A DNA stretch of 64,000 nucleotides from Dacryopinax spathularia (taxonomy: Eukaryota; Basidiomycota; Dacrymycetes; Dacrymycetales; Dacrymycetaceae). Location: positions 930,001 through 994,000 of the forward strand of contig JBBPFI010000013.1 in assembly GCA_037974965.1 (NCBI GenBank), in the 5' to 3' direction. A program made the position numbers and the translations under genes. Of this stretch, positions 23,696 to 38,931 are shown piece by piece. The first letter of the stretch is position 1. The number at the start of each line of letters is the position of its first letter. Under the pieces are notes generated by a model. The model had not been told where the DNA came from and searched no databases. It saw nothing but the letters and a program-made list of their open reading frames with translations.

Positions 23696-25483
23696 TGTTG
23701 GAAAGTAGTAGTGAGTTGGTGAAAGGTGGGAGGAGGTGGAGGCGGCGAGGGAAGCGGAGGCGAGGAGGAGGGGAGAGAGGGAGGGAGAGGGAGACGAGGG
23801 GACGGGATGGGCGAGTAGGAGGGGGTGGGGGGGTGAGAAGAGGTGGGGCTATATAGCCATCAAGTGGGAGGAGAGAGAAGCGAATGGGTCGGAGCGGCGG
23901 GAAGTCCGGGAACGGGGGATATGTATCCAAGGCACCGAGACCTATTGCGAGGGGTTCCGGGCGGTCGGAGTGAGCTGAGAGGTGAGAGGGGCGAGCTGAG
24001 GGAGTGAGTGGGTGAGTGAGGGAATAGGGAATAGGGAATAGGGTCGAACGTTGAGAGATTGGAATGGCGGGCGCGCGGGGCTGACGATTCAGTGACCGAT
24101 TGGGGCAGCGGCAGTCACGGGCCCACACACCGACCGACCGACCAAGAGAAGGTACAGGCGGGTGCATGGGATTATCGCGATTGCAGCGCGTTAACTCAGC
24201 CAGCAACCCTCTTCTTCCTGCCTTCCTTCCTTCCTTCCAATTTCATCCCTTCCCTTCTCTTCCGTCCACATCCACATCCTCAGCCCCAGTCTATCCCCTC
24301 GCTCCCGTCCAGCCCATCAAACGCCATGCGATGCGGACGCGATCATTTCCAGGGCTTCGACCCACTGCTCGATCGGGGAAGGGGAAGGAGCGTGACAGTG
24401 TGACAGATGGGTGTGTGTGCGTGCGGCGGTACCCGAGCAGCTGGCGTTGGAACCGAACGCGGGAACGGAGGAGAGAGTATGCGGCGCGGGGAGCGGGTGC
24501 ACAACGTAAGCGTAACCGTATACGCATACTCCTTGCCAGATGGAGGTGAAGGGGCTACGCCAGTCCAGTCCAGTCCAGTCAGGGATAGGACAGGTACTGT
24601 AGCCGAGGGACTGAGGGAAGGAGGGGAGCAGACCCACCCGCCGGAAGTGTTGCTGCTGTAATGTAAGAAGCATGGGTCAGATTTCGCCGGGATTCGGACG
24701 ATGGCCGCTGCGGCTGCTTCGGACTGAGCGGTTTCTCGTGCGTGCGTGCGAGCGCCGCCGCCGTTGTGATGTCGCCGCCTCCATCTGAGAGAAGCCGAGC
24801 CCGGAAGCACGGGCGTTTCTTTGATAAGATGCTGGCTGCCGATGGGTTGCGATGGTTTGAGCCCCTTGCAATGTCCTAGACTAATTGCTGTCGTTTGGGG
24901 GGAAGTGCTGGGGGTGTGAGATCTGAGGATGTGTTGGACTGTTCCCGATCGGGCGATTGGCGTTGAGTCTGCGGGTGCCGGGGGCTGCCACTGCTGCCCT
25001 GAACGGGGGAATGGGAGAAGGGCCGCTTGCTGCTGCTGAGTGTGTGACGCACGCGGGTGGGAATGTTGGACACATTCCAGCAATGTCCAGTGGCGATGCT
25101 ATACTCAAAAGAACCCCTCCTAAGAAGCACAAACCAACGGCGTGATCCCCGATAGCGAGTTCACAATCCCCCCCCACCAACCCCCTCCTCACATCGGGTG
25201 CCCCTTCCCACCTAGGACTACCGTGTGGACCGGCTCTTGTGGGACGGGGGCGAGGCTCGTCCCCGTCGCGGAAGCGCTAGCATTTGCAAGGGACCCCGCA
25301 TCCAGCACAATCCACCACCTAGGGACCCTGTAATTGCCCAATTAGCTAGACCCACGTCTGCCAATCAGACCCAGACCCAGAATACGCGTATCAACAGACT
25401 TGGAGTGCGTGATAGATACATAGCTTGTCCAGCAATACTACATTCTTGTTTACCAGCACTGCGACTTTACCACGCTTCTTCTA
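23696..25483. other. Divergent intergenic region
   Basis: Promoter region of HMG gene 2 (minus) and the small gene at 25484 (plus). Holds short tandem repeats: a TTCC/CTTC run at about 24219-24240 and four CCAGT units at about 24557-24580. No gene is supported; open frames here are continuous only because the DNA is GC-rich. Confidence 0.5.
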
Positions 25484-25885
25484 ATGTCGTTTGACACGAC
25501 TCTCGACCACGACCACTATCATTATTCCCACCTCCGGCCAGCCACGTTCACCGAGAGCACGCTGTTCGACGTCGACTGGAGCGGTCTCTCGTATTCCGTG
25601 ATTCCCAAGCGACCGAGCTCCGACGTGAAAGCCAAGAGGCGTTGGGCAAGAAAGTGAGTCTTACTCGGTCGTACCATGTATCAGGATGCACGACTAACCC
25701 TGTTCAGGCATCGAGAGCAGCTGCGAGAATACTCGCGCGAGTATCAAGCCCACAAGCGAGCCGCACAGAAAGCCCAGAAGGCTGCATCCTTGGAACGACT
25801 CAAGCGGCACAAGGAGAAGGTAGCCGCGGAGCGGGATCGGGAGGCTGGAGCAGAAGGACTATTAATGCTAGCATTGGCTTGCTAG
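25484..25885 (+). CDS. Small basic hypothetical protein
   Basis: Two exons, 25484-25653 and 25708-25885, give 115 residues. The N-terminal half (MSFDTTLDHDHYHYSH) is His/Tyr-rich. The second half is a long basic helix (KRRWARK, then HREQLREYSREYQAHKRAA) of the sort seen in short coiled-coil or bZIP-like proteins, though there is no clear leucine zipper. It ends LLMLALAC. The stop lies only about 30 bases from the end of the first KDZ companion gene on the other strand, so its last residues may have been altered by the neighbouring transposon. Not recognised. Confidence 0.55.
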
Positions 25886-25915
25886 ATGCCCGACCACGTA
25901 TTATATGGCTAGCTA

Positions 25916-27550
25916 TCATGTATCATGCGCCAAAGCGCCAGTTCTTGAATTGACATTGGTTTCCGCTTGACCTAGAACAGACAACCAAGTGAGAGCGCTT
26001 GCATCGTGCATAGAGTTCGGTAGAAGCAGCGGTCTGCACGAGGCCATGGGTCGAGGGCTAGTGACACTTGGCGTGGCCTCCTGGACCGACTCGTACGAGG
26101 ATGGATCCTGGAAGCGTGCCTCAGTACGGGCAGTTGCTTGCGCAGCACTTGCGAGTGGGACATTGACGTCGAGATTGCCCAGCCTAGGACGCTTGCTCGG
26201 CCTCGCTTGAGAACCTGGCTGGGATAGCTCGCAATTAGGACGCTTGCCAGTCAAGTCTACGCATGGTGTCGTGGCCGAGGGATCGCTGTAAGTTGTTGCG
26301 ACCTCGTGAAGGACAGGACCTGGAGGAAGCACTCGTTGTCGCCTGCCCTTGGCAGCAGGCATCGAGGTTGGACTTGTGTCGTCGACCGCTCTTTGCCGCG
26401 CTGCTTCTAGGGCGAGTTCTTCGTCCGCTCGTACTTGTGCACGCCGCTCGCGTTCGCTTGCTGTCATGCTGCGGAAAAAACATTTGCCTGACTTCAAGGC
26501 ATCGTGAACCTTGGCCAGCTGAGGCACGTTTCGAATGTCGGATGGGTTCACGAGCGCGTCTAGAGGCCAGCCATGAAGGGTAATGTTGTACTTGTCCTCG
26601 ACCTCGCGACCGAAAGCCTTGTAAGCCATGGACGTTCGCTCGCCTTTGGTCGCTCGTTCTACCCGAGGGAATCAGCTAGGAGCATGCACGAACATGTCAT
26701 CACGCACTCAGTTTGGCATCTAGCATGAGGCGAATCTCGTGCTTGTACACGTTGGCCCGAGATTGCGTCTTCTCGGCCGCTCCTAGAACTACTTGAGCAC
26801 ATCGGCATAGCAAGGATACTGCGTTCCACGAACCTTGAGCACCCCCACTTAGCGCCCACGATTCTAGATCCAAGCCCAGGTCCATGATAGGCAAACCGAG
26901 CACTTGCTCAAACCACTCTCGGCAGATCGCGCTGCCAAAGTACTCGGGCGTGGCATAGTCGTCTCTGTGCCCTCGAAATATGAATCCACAGATGTGCCCA
27001 CCCGTTCGAGTATTGAAGTCTCGGGCTTGATCTCGAAGCAGGTCTTGCATATGGGTCGTGTCTCGAAGGCGTGACTTCCCGGGTAGACGGACTTGGTTCG
27101 CAGCAAGCTCTCGCGAGATCACGACTGCTTCCTTCGCCTCGGCAAGCAGGATGGGATCCGTGTTGTAAACCACAACACGGTCCTTCACGGCTTCGTTGAA
27201 CGAGGTATCCCCGACCGCTCGAAATGCGCGCCCTACAATTCGTCAGCACTAGAACCAGATGCCGAGCGTCCGTGCGCACCTTGGGCTCTCCATTCACTAG
27301 CCACGCTATGGCGAGCAGCATTCCAAGGCGAGACACCATCTTGTCTGCGCTTGATGCGTTGGCCATAGAAGTAACCTTGCACGGTATCTCGCTGTAGGTG
27401 TAACGAGTCCGCAATGTCATCTAGCCGCGCCTCGACCTCGTTGCGCAGGTCCGTGATTGCATCCCGAGCTTGCGCGTGCTTGTCACGAGTACGTGCCGTC
27501 AAGGAGGACCGATGCTGCCAAGATTTCACGGATTCCGAGACACGAGGCAT
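25916..27550 (-). CDS. KDZ companion gene 1, Agaricomycete-expanded family
   Basis: About 500 residues over at least three exons, starting MPRVSESVKSWQHRS at 27550. An N-terminal segment (RLDDIADSLHLQRDTVQGYF, then SPWNAARH) leads to a central region with GGHICGFIFRGHRDD and PEYFGSAICREWFEQVL. The exon from 26629 carries DKYNITLHGWPLDALVNPSDI and SGKCFFRSMTASER. This arrangement resembles a large uncharacterised family of mushroom genomes with a WN-x-H start, an attenuated RG-x-DD block and a Y-N-x-x-x-x-GWP motif. The C-terminal tail is Ser/Pro-rich with a KRPRLG basic patch. Function unknown. Its position next to a KDZ transposase on the same strand suggests transposon cargo. Confidence 0.6.
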
Positions 27551-28075
27551 GTCGGTGCGAGAGGGTGACTTGTGTGAGCGAGAGGGATCAAGGGACTCGC
27601 GCCTGATGGTAAGCAAGACACCGCGTCGATCACGTGGACAATAATATCCTTGGCCCAAGGCCGCGAATTACGGGAACAACAATATCACATTATTCGGACG
27701 GCTAGGGATTACATGTACTATCTAGACACGAGAGCTGGCTACCTAGTATACTTGTTGATGTTCTTGTAATCCACTAGCTATTAGACAAGGAGTACAGCCA
27801 GGCGAGAAACGACAGTGAGTAACGAGTGTCTTGATGGCATACTCGCAGAGGCGCGAGGCAGAGAAGTCGAGCCGAGTCTTTTTTTTTCTTCTTTTTTTCT
27901 TGATTTTGTACCGAGGCATGTGAGTCGAGTATACTGCACGATGTTCAGAGAAGGGAGTCGAGAAAAGCTTGAGGTAGTTCGTGAGTCCATAATCCGCGAT
28001 TTGCCGAGTGATCCGTGTGCCGTGCCGTGATGTCAAGTATCCGTCCTGAGTGCCTTGCACTCGATGCGCTGCAGT
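27551..28075. other. Spacer between KDZ companion genes
   Basis: Presumed promoter of companion gene 1 and 3' end of companion gene 2. Contains a T-rich run (about 27877-27905). No gene seen. Confidence 0.45.
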
Positions 28076-29832
28076 CTAGGCGCGACCCTCGTAGTAGGCA
28101 TTGAGCTTCTCGAGCTGCATGGCCTGCACGACATCGTCCACGAAGTGCGTGAACACCTCGCGCATGGCCCTGCGCGAGGCCTCGCTGATCGCCTGCGAGT
28201 GTTCCAACGCGTCGTTCATGAGGGTGCGGACTCGGTCGGTCCAGATGCGAGGGGGGTCGAAGCCGTAGATGTGCATGAGCTCCTGCTCGATAGTGCTGAG
28301 GACCTCCTCATCCGTGACCTCGACTTGCATGGCCCAAGCGATGAGCACGTCGGTCACGACGCGAGGGAGAGGAAGAACGGGTTCCGAGGTGCGTCCGTAC
28401 ATGGCGCGAGGACCTTCAAGCGAGAGGCGAGCGGCGAGGGAGCCAGTCCTCGAGGGACTAGAAGAGCCCGAAGTCCCATCCCCGAGAAGAGTGAACGGCG
28501 AAGAGGGCAAGCGACTCGCAGACGAGCCCGAGCCTCCGATCATCTCGATGCTCGCCGTTCTGTGCAGCATGCGGCGGGCAGGACTCTTGCCCTTCGTGCT
28601 GCCAGGGGTAGGAGTCGAGGGGATGGGAGGACGAGTAGCGCTGCTGCGAGCGCCTGTACCGGTCGAGGAGGTCGAGGCCGAGGCAGCGCGCTGGGCCGCG
28701 GTCATGCTGCGAGTACGAGGGCCTTCCGAGGCGGGGGGAGCCGGGGCTTGCGAGGGGAGGATCAAGTTCTCGGGCTTCCAGAACTGGAGGGGATCGAATT
28801 GAACCTGGCTCGCATGACTCGTCTGGGGGCGAGTGCCCTCGTTCTGAGCACCACGAAACGCGGTCATGTCGTTGCTGTACGACCTGAGAATCACGTTCTC
28901 GAACAGCCGCACGATCCCCTCGATGATGGGCATGTAGCCCGTGTTCCAGAGGAGGCGAGAAATAAAAGTTTCGAGAACGGGCGCGTTCGCGCCATTATCG
29001 TATCGGCCGCCGAGCCAGAGCTGGACACTGCCACCGAGGAGCCTATCGCTCATGGTCATCTAGTACGTGTTAGCTTGGTCGAGAAGACGGATGGGCGAGA
29101 TACTCACGACATCACGCAGCTGCGGAGTATACTCCGAGTACCAAGTAATACGACGCAAGCGCCCGTTGATACCCTGCTGCCAGGGATGAACATCATGGCC
29201 AGGCAGGTCGAGACCATCGTGGGTCGATCCGAGAATGCGACGCTCGGCCGAGGCAGCACGGGCGCGGTCTTGATGCCACGCGGCACGGTTCGCGGGGCGA
29301 ATGGGCTGGGTCGCGGTAGGTCCGGGGTTTGGGCCACCCATGGGAAACTCGGTCTGGAGCGAGGAGAAGTTGATCGTCAAGGGGCGAGGCATCTGGGCCG
29401 GCGTGGCAGTCGGGATGGTCGAGCCGCCTTGAGACCCGAGAGGCTGGCTGGAAGGCACGAGAAGAACTAGAACGAGATCAGTGGGCTGCATGATGAAGTT
29501 TGTAGCTAGCGTACTAGGACCCAAGCCCTGAACCACGGCACCTTGAATCGAGCCTCCGCTGCCAGCCCCACTTCCAGCATGCGAGGGGTTGAAGATGTTG
29601 CTCGGAGTCGAGGGGGGCTGACTGGCTGCTAGACGAGTCAGCAAGGTACTCGAGCAAGCAACGTGAGCTCGACTTACCCTGGGTGTTCTGGGAGGGACCG
29701 AAAGGGTGACCGGGTGCGACGCTCGAGGCTAGAGAACGTGAGTCATGCATGTATCGCGCATATATCGAGTGAGTACTTACACTGGCTTGGGGGCGGCCCG
29801 CGCAAGCTCTCGTCGTCGCTGTCTTGATCCAT
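28076..29832 (-). CDS. KDZ companion gene 2, uncharacterised
   Basis: Starts MDQDSDDESLRGPPPSQ at 29832 and continues over several exons to a stop at 28076-28078. A long exon from about 29059 begins SDRLLGGSVQLWLGGRYDNG, followed by APVLETFISRLLWNTGYMPI and a Ser/Thr/Pro-rich middle. The C-terminal helical region contains VTDEEVLSTIEQELMHIYGF and MREVFTHFVDDVVQAMQ. Not recognised. The well-folded ends around a disordered middle suggest a two-domain protein. The opposite strand has a 471-codon open frame over the same DNA, which I take as a shadow because this strand has the intron signals and the coherent composition. Confidence 0.5.
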
Positions 29833-30577
29833 GTTATGTAGAGAGTCGAGTTGTAGAGGCGAGATTGTTCTTGTAGGGAGGTTGGAATTGAGGCGAGGGG
29901 CGAGATGAGGGTACGGGAGAGAGATGCGAGGGACAACAGACGGGACGCGCGGGGCTATATGTACGCGCCGCTCGCATGGCCTGAGAGCCCTCGAAACGGG
30001 CGTAGTCACCACCCTCGTTTCTTGCCACTTTCCTTAGTCACTCGCCTCTTTTTTCGGTGGTACCTTGAGCCAAGAATAGATGGCGATGTAGCTTGACTGG
30101 AATTCGCGGGATGCAAGAAGCGTGGCAAGAGATATCGTGTGTTCTAGATACTCTGTACTCCGTGTCCACGAAAGGCAAGTGCTCCCCTAACAATTTGTGG
30201 CACGGTCACTCGCCGTTTCGTACATTCCCCAGTTCTTGTGATTCAAATTTCGCGATTTTTCGATACTCGCTACATACATCTCGTGCAAGTACGGAAAGCT
30301 AGTTTTTACAAGAAAAAAATCTACAGTTCGCTCTCAACTTCGAGTTGTAGATATTACCCCTGTCTTTTCGGGACCCTAAAACCTTGTCTTCTCGCGGAAG
30401 CACGAGAAGTCTGTCATAGACCTAGAGCCATGTTCTCTTGCGGGAGAAGCGAGGGTCATGTCCTACACGAACTGCGGTCCAGGTCTTATCGCCATACATC
30501 TCCACCGAGATACTATTACATGGTATGCGAGAGGCAAGTATGTAGTACGAGATACACGGAGTGCCGGAATACAAGAA
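29833..30577. other. Spacer between KDZ companion gene 2 and the transposase
   Basis: Presumed promoter of companion gene 2. AT-rich near 30240-30330 with an A-run at about 30312-30318. No gene is supported. Confidence 0.45.
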
Positions 30578-33500
30578 TCACAATCCTAGTTGCGAAAGCG
30601 CGTGGCTCATCCTCTCGAACTCTTCTTGGCTCTCGTCATCTACTTCACCCTCGGCCAAATCATACAATCCCCCTTCCTCGATTGGTAGCTCGGCCTTGAT
30701 AGTAGCACTCGGATCATCCGGTCCGGTTCGTTCTTGATGCTCGGCAGCGGAGCCCGGCGAACTTCCTCGTATACCTTGCTGGGCACGTTTGCCGATCGAG
30801 GTGATTCCACAGAAGCCAGGGAGCGCGAATATATCGAGAAGACGTGCCTCCACTACCTGATTCACTCGTTGCCTGAATGCGAGCTGTCGACGCATCTCCG
30901 CGGCTAGCAGCGAGTCACCTGATGCTTGCACGTCCTCGATCTTGCCTAGCATCTCTCGCGGCTCGACGTGTATAGCCGTCCACACTCGTCGAGCTTCTAC
31001 ATTGAGCCGACGGATTTCTTCCTGCGCGCATCTGACGAGAAGCCATTGCACTAGGTGAGCTCGGACTTGTGGTTCGGACCACTGTCGATCGCGCACATCG
31101 TCTCGGGAGTAGCGCAGGAGCGCGAAGTCGGATAGCCACGAGTAAGCGAGAACTTCTTGTAACGTGAGGGTTGGGCGCCCAACACGGGTAGCGAGCGCGT
31201 TGTACTTGTTCAGCGCGCTTCGGATGCTCTCGCTGCGGCGATGTATAGCCTCCCCGAGGGCTCGTCGCATCTTGTAACCTAGTGGACGTTAACCTAGATG
31301 CACAAAATACGCAATGGAAGAGATCGGCGTACCAGTACCTCGTAGATCCAGTTTCTCCAGCTCGAACAGTCGCTGCACTACGAGCGATTCGAGCACATCT
31401 AGTGCTCGATTGTATTCGCGGTACGTCTTGTCGTGCTCGGTCTGTCGCCACTCGACACAGTCTGGCGTCCATCGTGCGGTGCAAAGGAGCCGCTCGAACT
31501 GCTGTGCCAGCTGTTCCAGCCGCTCAATAGTGCCTATCGCGCCGATATAATCTCGCTCGAGCGCTCGTGCTCGTTGGCTGGCCCCGAGAGAGGCCCAAGT
31601 CTCTGGCGTGGTGTGCACGAAGCCGTCAAAGCCGGCGAGTTCAAGTTTCCGCCTAGACTGGAGTTAGCTTGGAAGGTGACGTGGGACGAACAAAGGCTCA
31701 CTTGGCTTCGGCAAGAGCTTGCAAGGTATCAAGATACTGGAATGCAAGACTGTCTTCCTCGGGTTCATGATCCAAATTGTTGAAATAGGCTCGTTCCTCG
31801 TCCAGGAAACGAGAGAAGTCATCGTCGGTCAGACCTCTTGCTCGCTGAAACTCGACAACCGCTGGTTGTACTGTCCCGAGTATGTGCAGCGCTTGCCGAT
31901 AATTCTCGTACAGAAATTCGGCTAGAGAACTGTCAGAACAAGGCTCCTAATAAACAAGACCGGTTACTCGCCCATGTTCCCTCGCCGATCCTCGTCCCAT
32001 CTCGCCCAGAAGAAATGGAGCGCCATGTGTCGATGATATTGCGAGGCATGGCGGTACAAGTGGGCAGCAAGGTTTTGCTTGGAGAACAAGCGCTCGTTGG
32101 TCTCGAAGTCTTCTAGACCGGCGGAACCAAGGAATCGCGGGTGGAAACCTAGCTGGCACCGTCTATTGTGCGCGTACCCGTGAAACGCTCCCACGAAAAA
32201 GCGCAGGTCGAGTGCCTTAGCCAAAGGACCGAGAGCACTGCGAGCCACGGTCTTGGAGTGCTCGCAGCCAATGTCATACCCCACCGCCACCCCTCGACCA
32301 TGAACTTCTAGGATCTTGCTGAGACATGCCAGCGAGTATTTCGCTCTACAAAAGGGGTGAGCACGGTCGAGTGACTAGAGTGGTGCAGGCTTACAGCTCG
32401 CCAGACTGTATCATATCGGCTGACCAGAGAACCAAGCCGTGTCGGCAAGTGACGAGAAAGTTACCCGTCGCATGCAAGGCTTGCATCCAGTGAGATTGCT
32501 CGTCCTTCGCCCGCCAGGTCTTCCATTTCGAGGTACACACGTTCTCGGCTGCAGGAATCGCCTTTACATCGCTGTCGTTCACGCCGCTTGACCTCGATTT
32601 GCTTGTCTTCTCGTCCTTGTACAGGTCGACGAAATCGGCGCCGAGTATGTAATCGCTTGAGAATTGGCGCAGATCTTGATAGCCCGCCGCTAGGAATCGC
32701 TTACTTGAGTTATTGCCATCGGCCGCCACGAGCTTGCTGTGAGGCAAGACTGGCTCGTCGTCTAGCTGTGCAATGTATAAGTCTTGTGACAGCAAGGGTG
32801 CTCGATGACTTACTCGGTACTCGCAAGCAGAGCATGAATTGAGAACTCGCCAGTTCGGGGTATCGTGTCCGAAACCCTTCTTCACGAGGCCCTCCAGGTG
32901 AACGAGCATTTCCACCCATGCATCATACGCTTGGCACAGCTGGATGCGAAAATATCTTCGATAGGGTCGCTAGCTTCGAATTAGTCCGCGACTCAACAAA
33001 CTAGCGGCGAGGACGCACCTGGTGTATGTCACAAAGAATGCGAGCGAAAGCCTCGTGTGACACGTACGCCCGCACTCGGGAATGATGCAAGACTTCGAGC
33101 AACTCAAGCGAGATGGCTAGGCGAGGCACATCTGGTGTGCAAGGGAAGAAACCGTGTTTCACTAGGTGCGTGAGCAGCTCATCTCCTCCCCTTCGGCAGC
33201 AGAACTCGCGCATCTCGATCTCTACCCGAACTTTAGTGGCGAGCACAGTACTAGAGCGAGTGAGATTCACTCACGTTTCCAAGTGACCACTTGTAGCCGA
33301 ACTAGCTCCGGCTCATTCTCCTCCTCGACGTCTTGAGCATGCGACCGCACGCTTTCCGTAGGAGCGTGCCTCCAGCTTAGGAATGCACGGGCGAGAAACG
33401 GGATGACGCGCTGCCAACGGCTTGCCATAGAGGCAAGCTTCTCCGCATACGCACCGTGACCCCTCGCGTAATGTCCTCGGCGACCCGATGACCTGCAACA

Positions 33501-34086
33501 CTCGTAAGCACTTGAATACTCGTGGAGGAGTCTCGTGCATACCGACATCGCCTCCAGAGCTCGCGGAGATGGACTAGCCTCTCGTTGGTAGGCAGTCCAG
33601 GTTCGTCCTCTTCAAGCTCCCAGTCCTCGTCATTCGACATTGGCGCGTCACTTGACGATACTGGTTCAGCCGAGAGTCCGCCCATATCGAGGGAGTCGAT
33701 ATCCATGTCGGGAGGAACGTGGGTACCCTCGTTTGTGAAACTAGCAGCGAGGTACTGGAGAGCAGCCGCTTCTTCGGGTTGATCTCGTGGCTAGTTAGTA
33801 TAAGCCTGCTACAAAACGCAATACACGCACTCGCTTGCAGTGCCTGTGCCCGATCTCGTAAGCGATCCTTGTAGGCATGAATCGCCTTGTAGTTCAGCGT
33901 CTCGAGTTTTGCCTTCGAGATGCGATTCGGCAGTCCCGCTCGATACTCTTGCGAAGCCCGTTGAGTCTGCTTGCGACGACGACTGGCTGTGTCCTCGAAT
34001 TCGGCGAGGCGGAATGCTCTTGAGGATGACCCTCGCGTATCGCCCGTACGTCGCCCGGATATCGTTGTGGGGCGTGAGGCAGACAT
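30578..34086 (-). CDS. KDZ transposase
   Basis: Multi-exon gene, start at about 34086 (MSASRPTTISGRR), stop at 30578. The N-terminal exon has the basic EDTASRRRKQTQRASQEYRAG segment seen in fungal KDZ proteins. Next come HLVKHGFFPCTPDVPRLAISL and a FARILCDIHQ block. The catalytic region follows: ADGNNSSKRF (first Asp, about 32720), VGYDIGCEHSKT (second Asp, about 32285), FHGYAHNRRCQLGFHPRF and GLEDFETNERLFS (Glu, about 32100). The C-terminal third is helical, including WLSDFALLRYSRDDVR. These blocks define the DDE-type KDZ transposase that cuts and pastes its element. The main motifs are all present, so it may be active or recently so. Introns are short, and their exact boundaries were not all resolved. 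Confidence 0.88.
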
Positions 34087-35602
34087 CGAGGGTCGAGAGG
34101 CAAGTCGAGAGGCGGTGACTGATACTGGGCTTCGTGCTGGCTTGACCTTGCTTGGATGTCGAGTAGAGAGTAGCCGTGTTGTGAGTCAAGCAAGTTCTTT
34201 CTCGGCTGAGGCTGAAGGTCGTCGTGTAGCGAGGGTCCAGGTAACTTACATCGCGTCGCGCGCAAGACCTACGTCACGTGTGAGCGAGACCCAAAATTGC
34301 GCGCGATGCAAACTAAATCGGGGAACCCGAGAGCTGGATGGGCTGGATTTCGGGGTCCTGGCGGTTCATCGCCCTTCCGCCACGGGGTCGAGGGTCGCCC
34401 CTTCCTCGGAAGCAAGGGTTGTTCAAGTCGTCACGGGTGCCCCTTCCTCTCTCCACGGCACACACCTGCCTGATCAGGTCAGCCGCTGCAACTATGGCGC
34501 CGCAGTGCCAGGGTTCCTAGCGCTAACTTGAAGTCGTGGCGTGGCAAGAGGAGGGTTCTTGAGTATGCATGCGTTGGCAAGCCGCCACTGGTCCACGATA
34601 GCTGATGGGTTATGGAGCCCGCACGCGGCTCGTGCAACGTGTGCCGACATGTTCGATACTGCTCGGGGCCAGCTGCCAGCTGACTACCGTATACGGCGAA
34701 CATATGATGCATGATGCTATAGGCCGCGGGGGAGTGGTTGGGAGTCTATTCCTTCTCGGGCAAACGGGAACGGAAGGATAAGAAGGCGACTCGAGGTGCG
34801 GATGGAGGGATGGGAGGGATGGGCCGAGCCGAACCGAGTAGTGTTGAGCTGAGCGGTCCAGAACGACCGGGACGGGGACGTGCGTTTAGCGTAGCGTAGT
34901 AGCGTAGCATCATCCGGAGCTGAGCTGGGGACATCTAGCGTGCGAAGTGCATTATTGTCGTATGCGTGGGTGCGCAGTGGGTGCCGATCTCCGCCTGGAC
35001 GCATCAGGTTCCTCGCTGCGATAGGTGCTCATCTCCTCCTCCTCCTCCTCCGTGTGGGTGTGGGAAATAGGTTGAATGCGACGAAGGAAGGGTAGGGCGG
35101 ATGGTTATCATCGGACGCATCATTGCCATTGATCGCCTCACTGATCAAATCACTCTGATCACCCACTCACTCTCTCTGCAGCAGTCACTCGGCGATCCCG
35201 TTCGGAGTCTGAAGCCCTCACGGAGGCGACTGCAATGGTGCAGTAGTGGAGGACCCCGAGTGAATACGAAATCCCGGGTCCCGCGTTCCGGCCATTGTCC
35301 AAAATTTCCGCGTGGCCCTCTGTCCAAGTCAGGCAGAGAGCACTCAGGGTTCTGCAGGTCAGTCCAACTTGCTGCTCCTCGTCACTGTTTGCTGCTTGGG
35401 TCTTGTTGCTAGTCTCTCGACAAGACAGTCAGTTACTACAGGCACAGGAATCGGCTTCTTGAGCAGGCGTAGACCTTTGTCTTCAGACTACCCCGGGGAT
35501 AAGCAGTCACTCTGCAACTGCGTTGCGAGATAACGGGATCCTGTCGTGAACGAGTTTCCGGACCGGAGTACCAGTACTGTATCAGAAACCAAAACAGAAA
35601 CG
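34087..35602. other. Intergenic region
   Basis: The left part is presumably the KDZ promoter and transposon end (GCGCGC-rich at 34255-34310). The remainder leads to SPE3-LYS9. A (CTC)n microsatellite lies at about 35031-35050. No gene is supported. Confidence 0.45.

Positions 35603-38931
<3,329 letters not shown>

Larger units (their letters stand above)
25916..34086 (-). mobile_element. KDZ-type DNA transposon, three-gene cluster
   Basis: Three consecutive minus-strand genes share a distinctive TCGAG/GCGAG-rich composition and lie between unrelated host genes: a KDZ transposase (30578-34086) and two companion genes (28076-29832 and 25916-27550). KDZ (Kyakuja-Dileera-Zisupton) elements are DNA transposons widely expanded in basidiomycetes. 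The terminal inverted repeats and target duplication were not found by eye, so the ends given are those of the coding region. The left end must lie within about 30 bases of the small host gene or overlap it. Confidence 0.6.

Noticed and set aside
23193-24206. 337-codon minus-strand open frame over the start of HMG gene 2
   Set aside because: Different frame from the HMG-box protein. Composition (Arg/Pro/Ser) is that of a frame-shifted reading of the Gln/Ser-rich exon and promoter.
28055-29470. 471-codon plus-strand open frame
   Set aside because: Lies opposite companion gene 2, which has intron signals, an ATG start and balanced composition. The plus frame is Arg/Gly-rich as expected of the reverse of a Ser/Pro-rich gene in GC-rich DNA.
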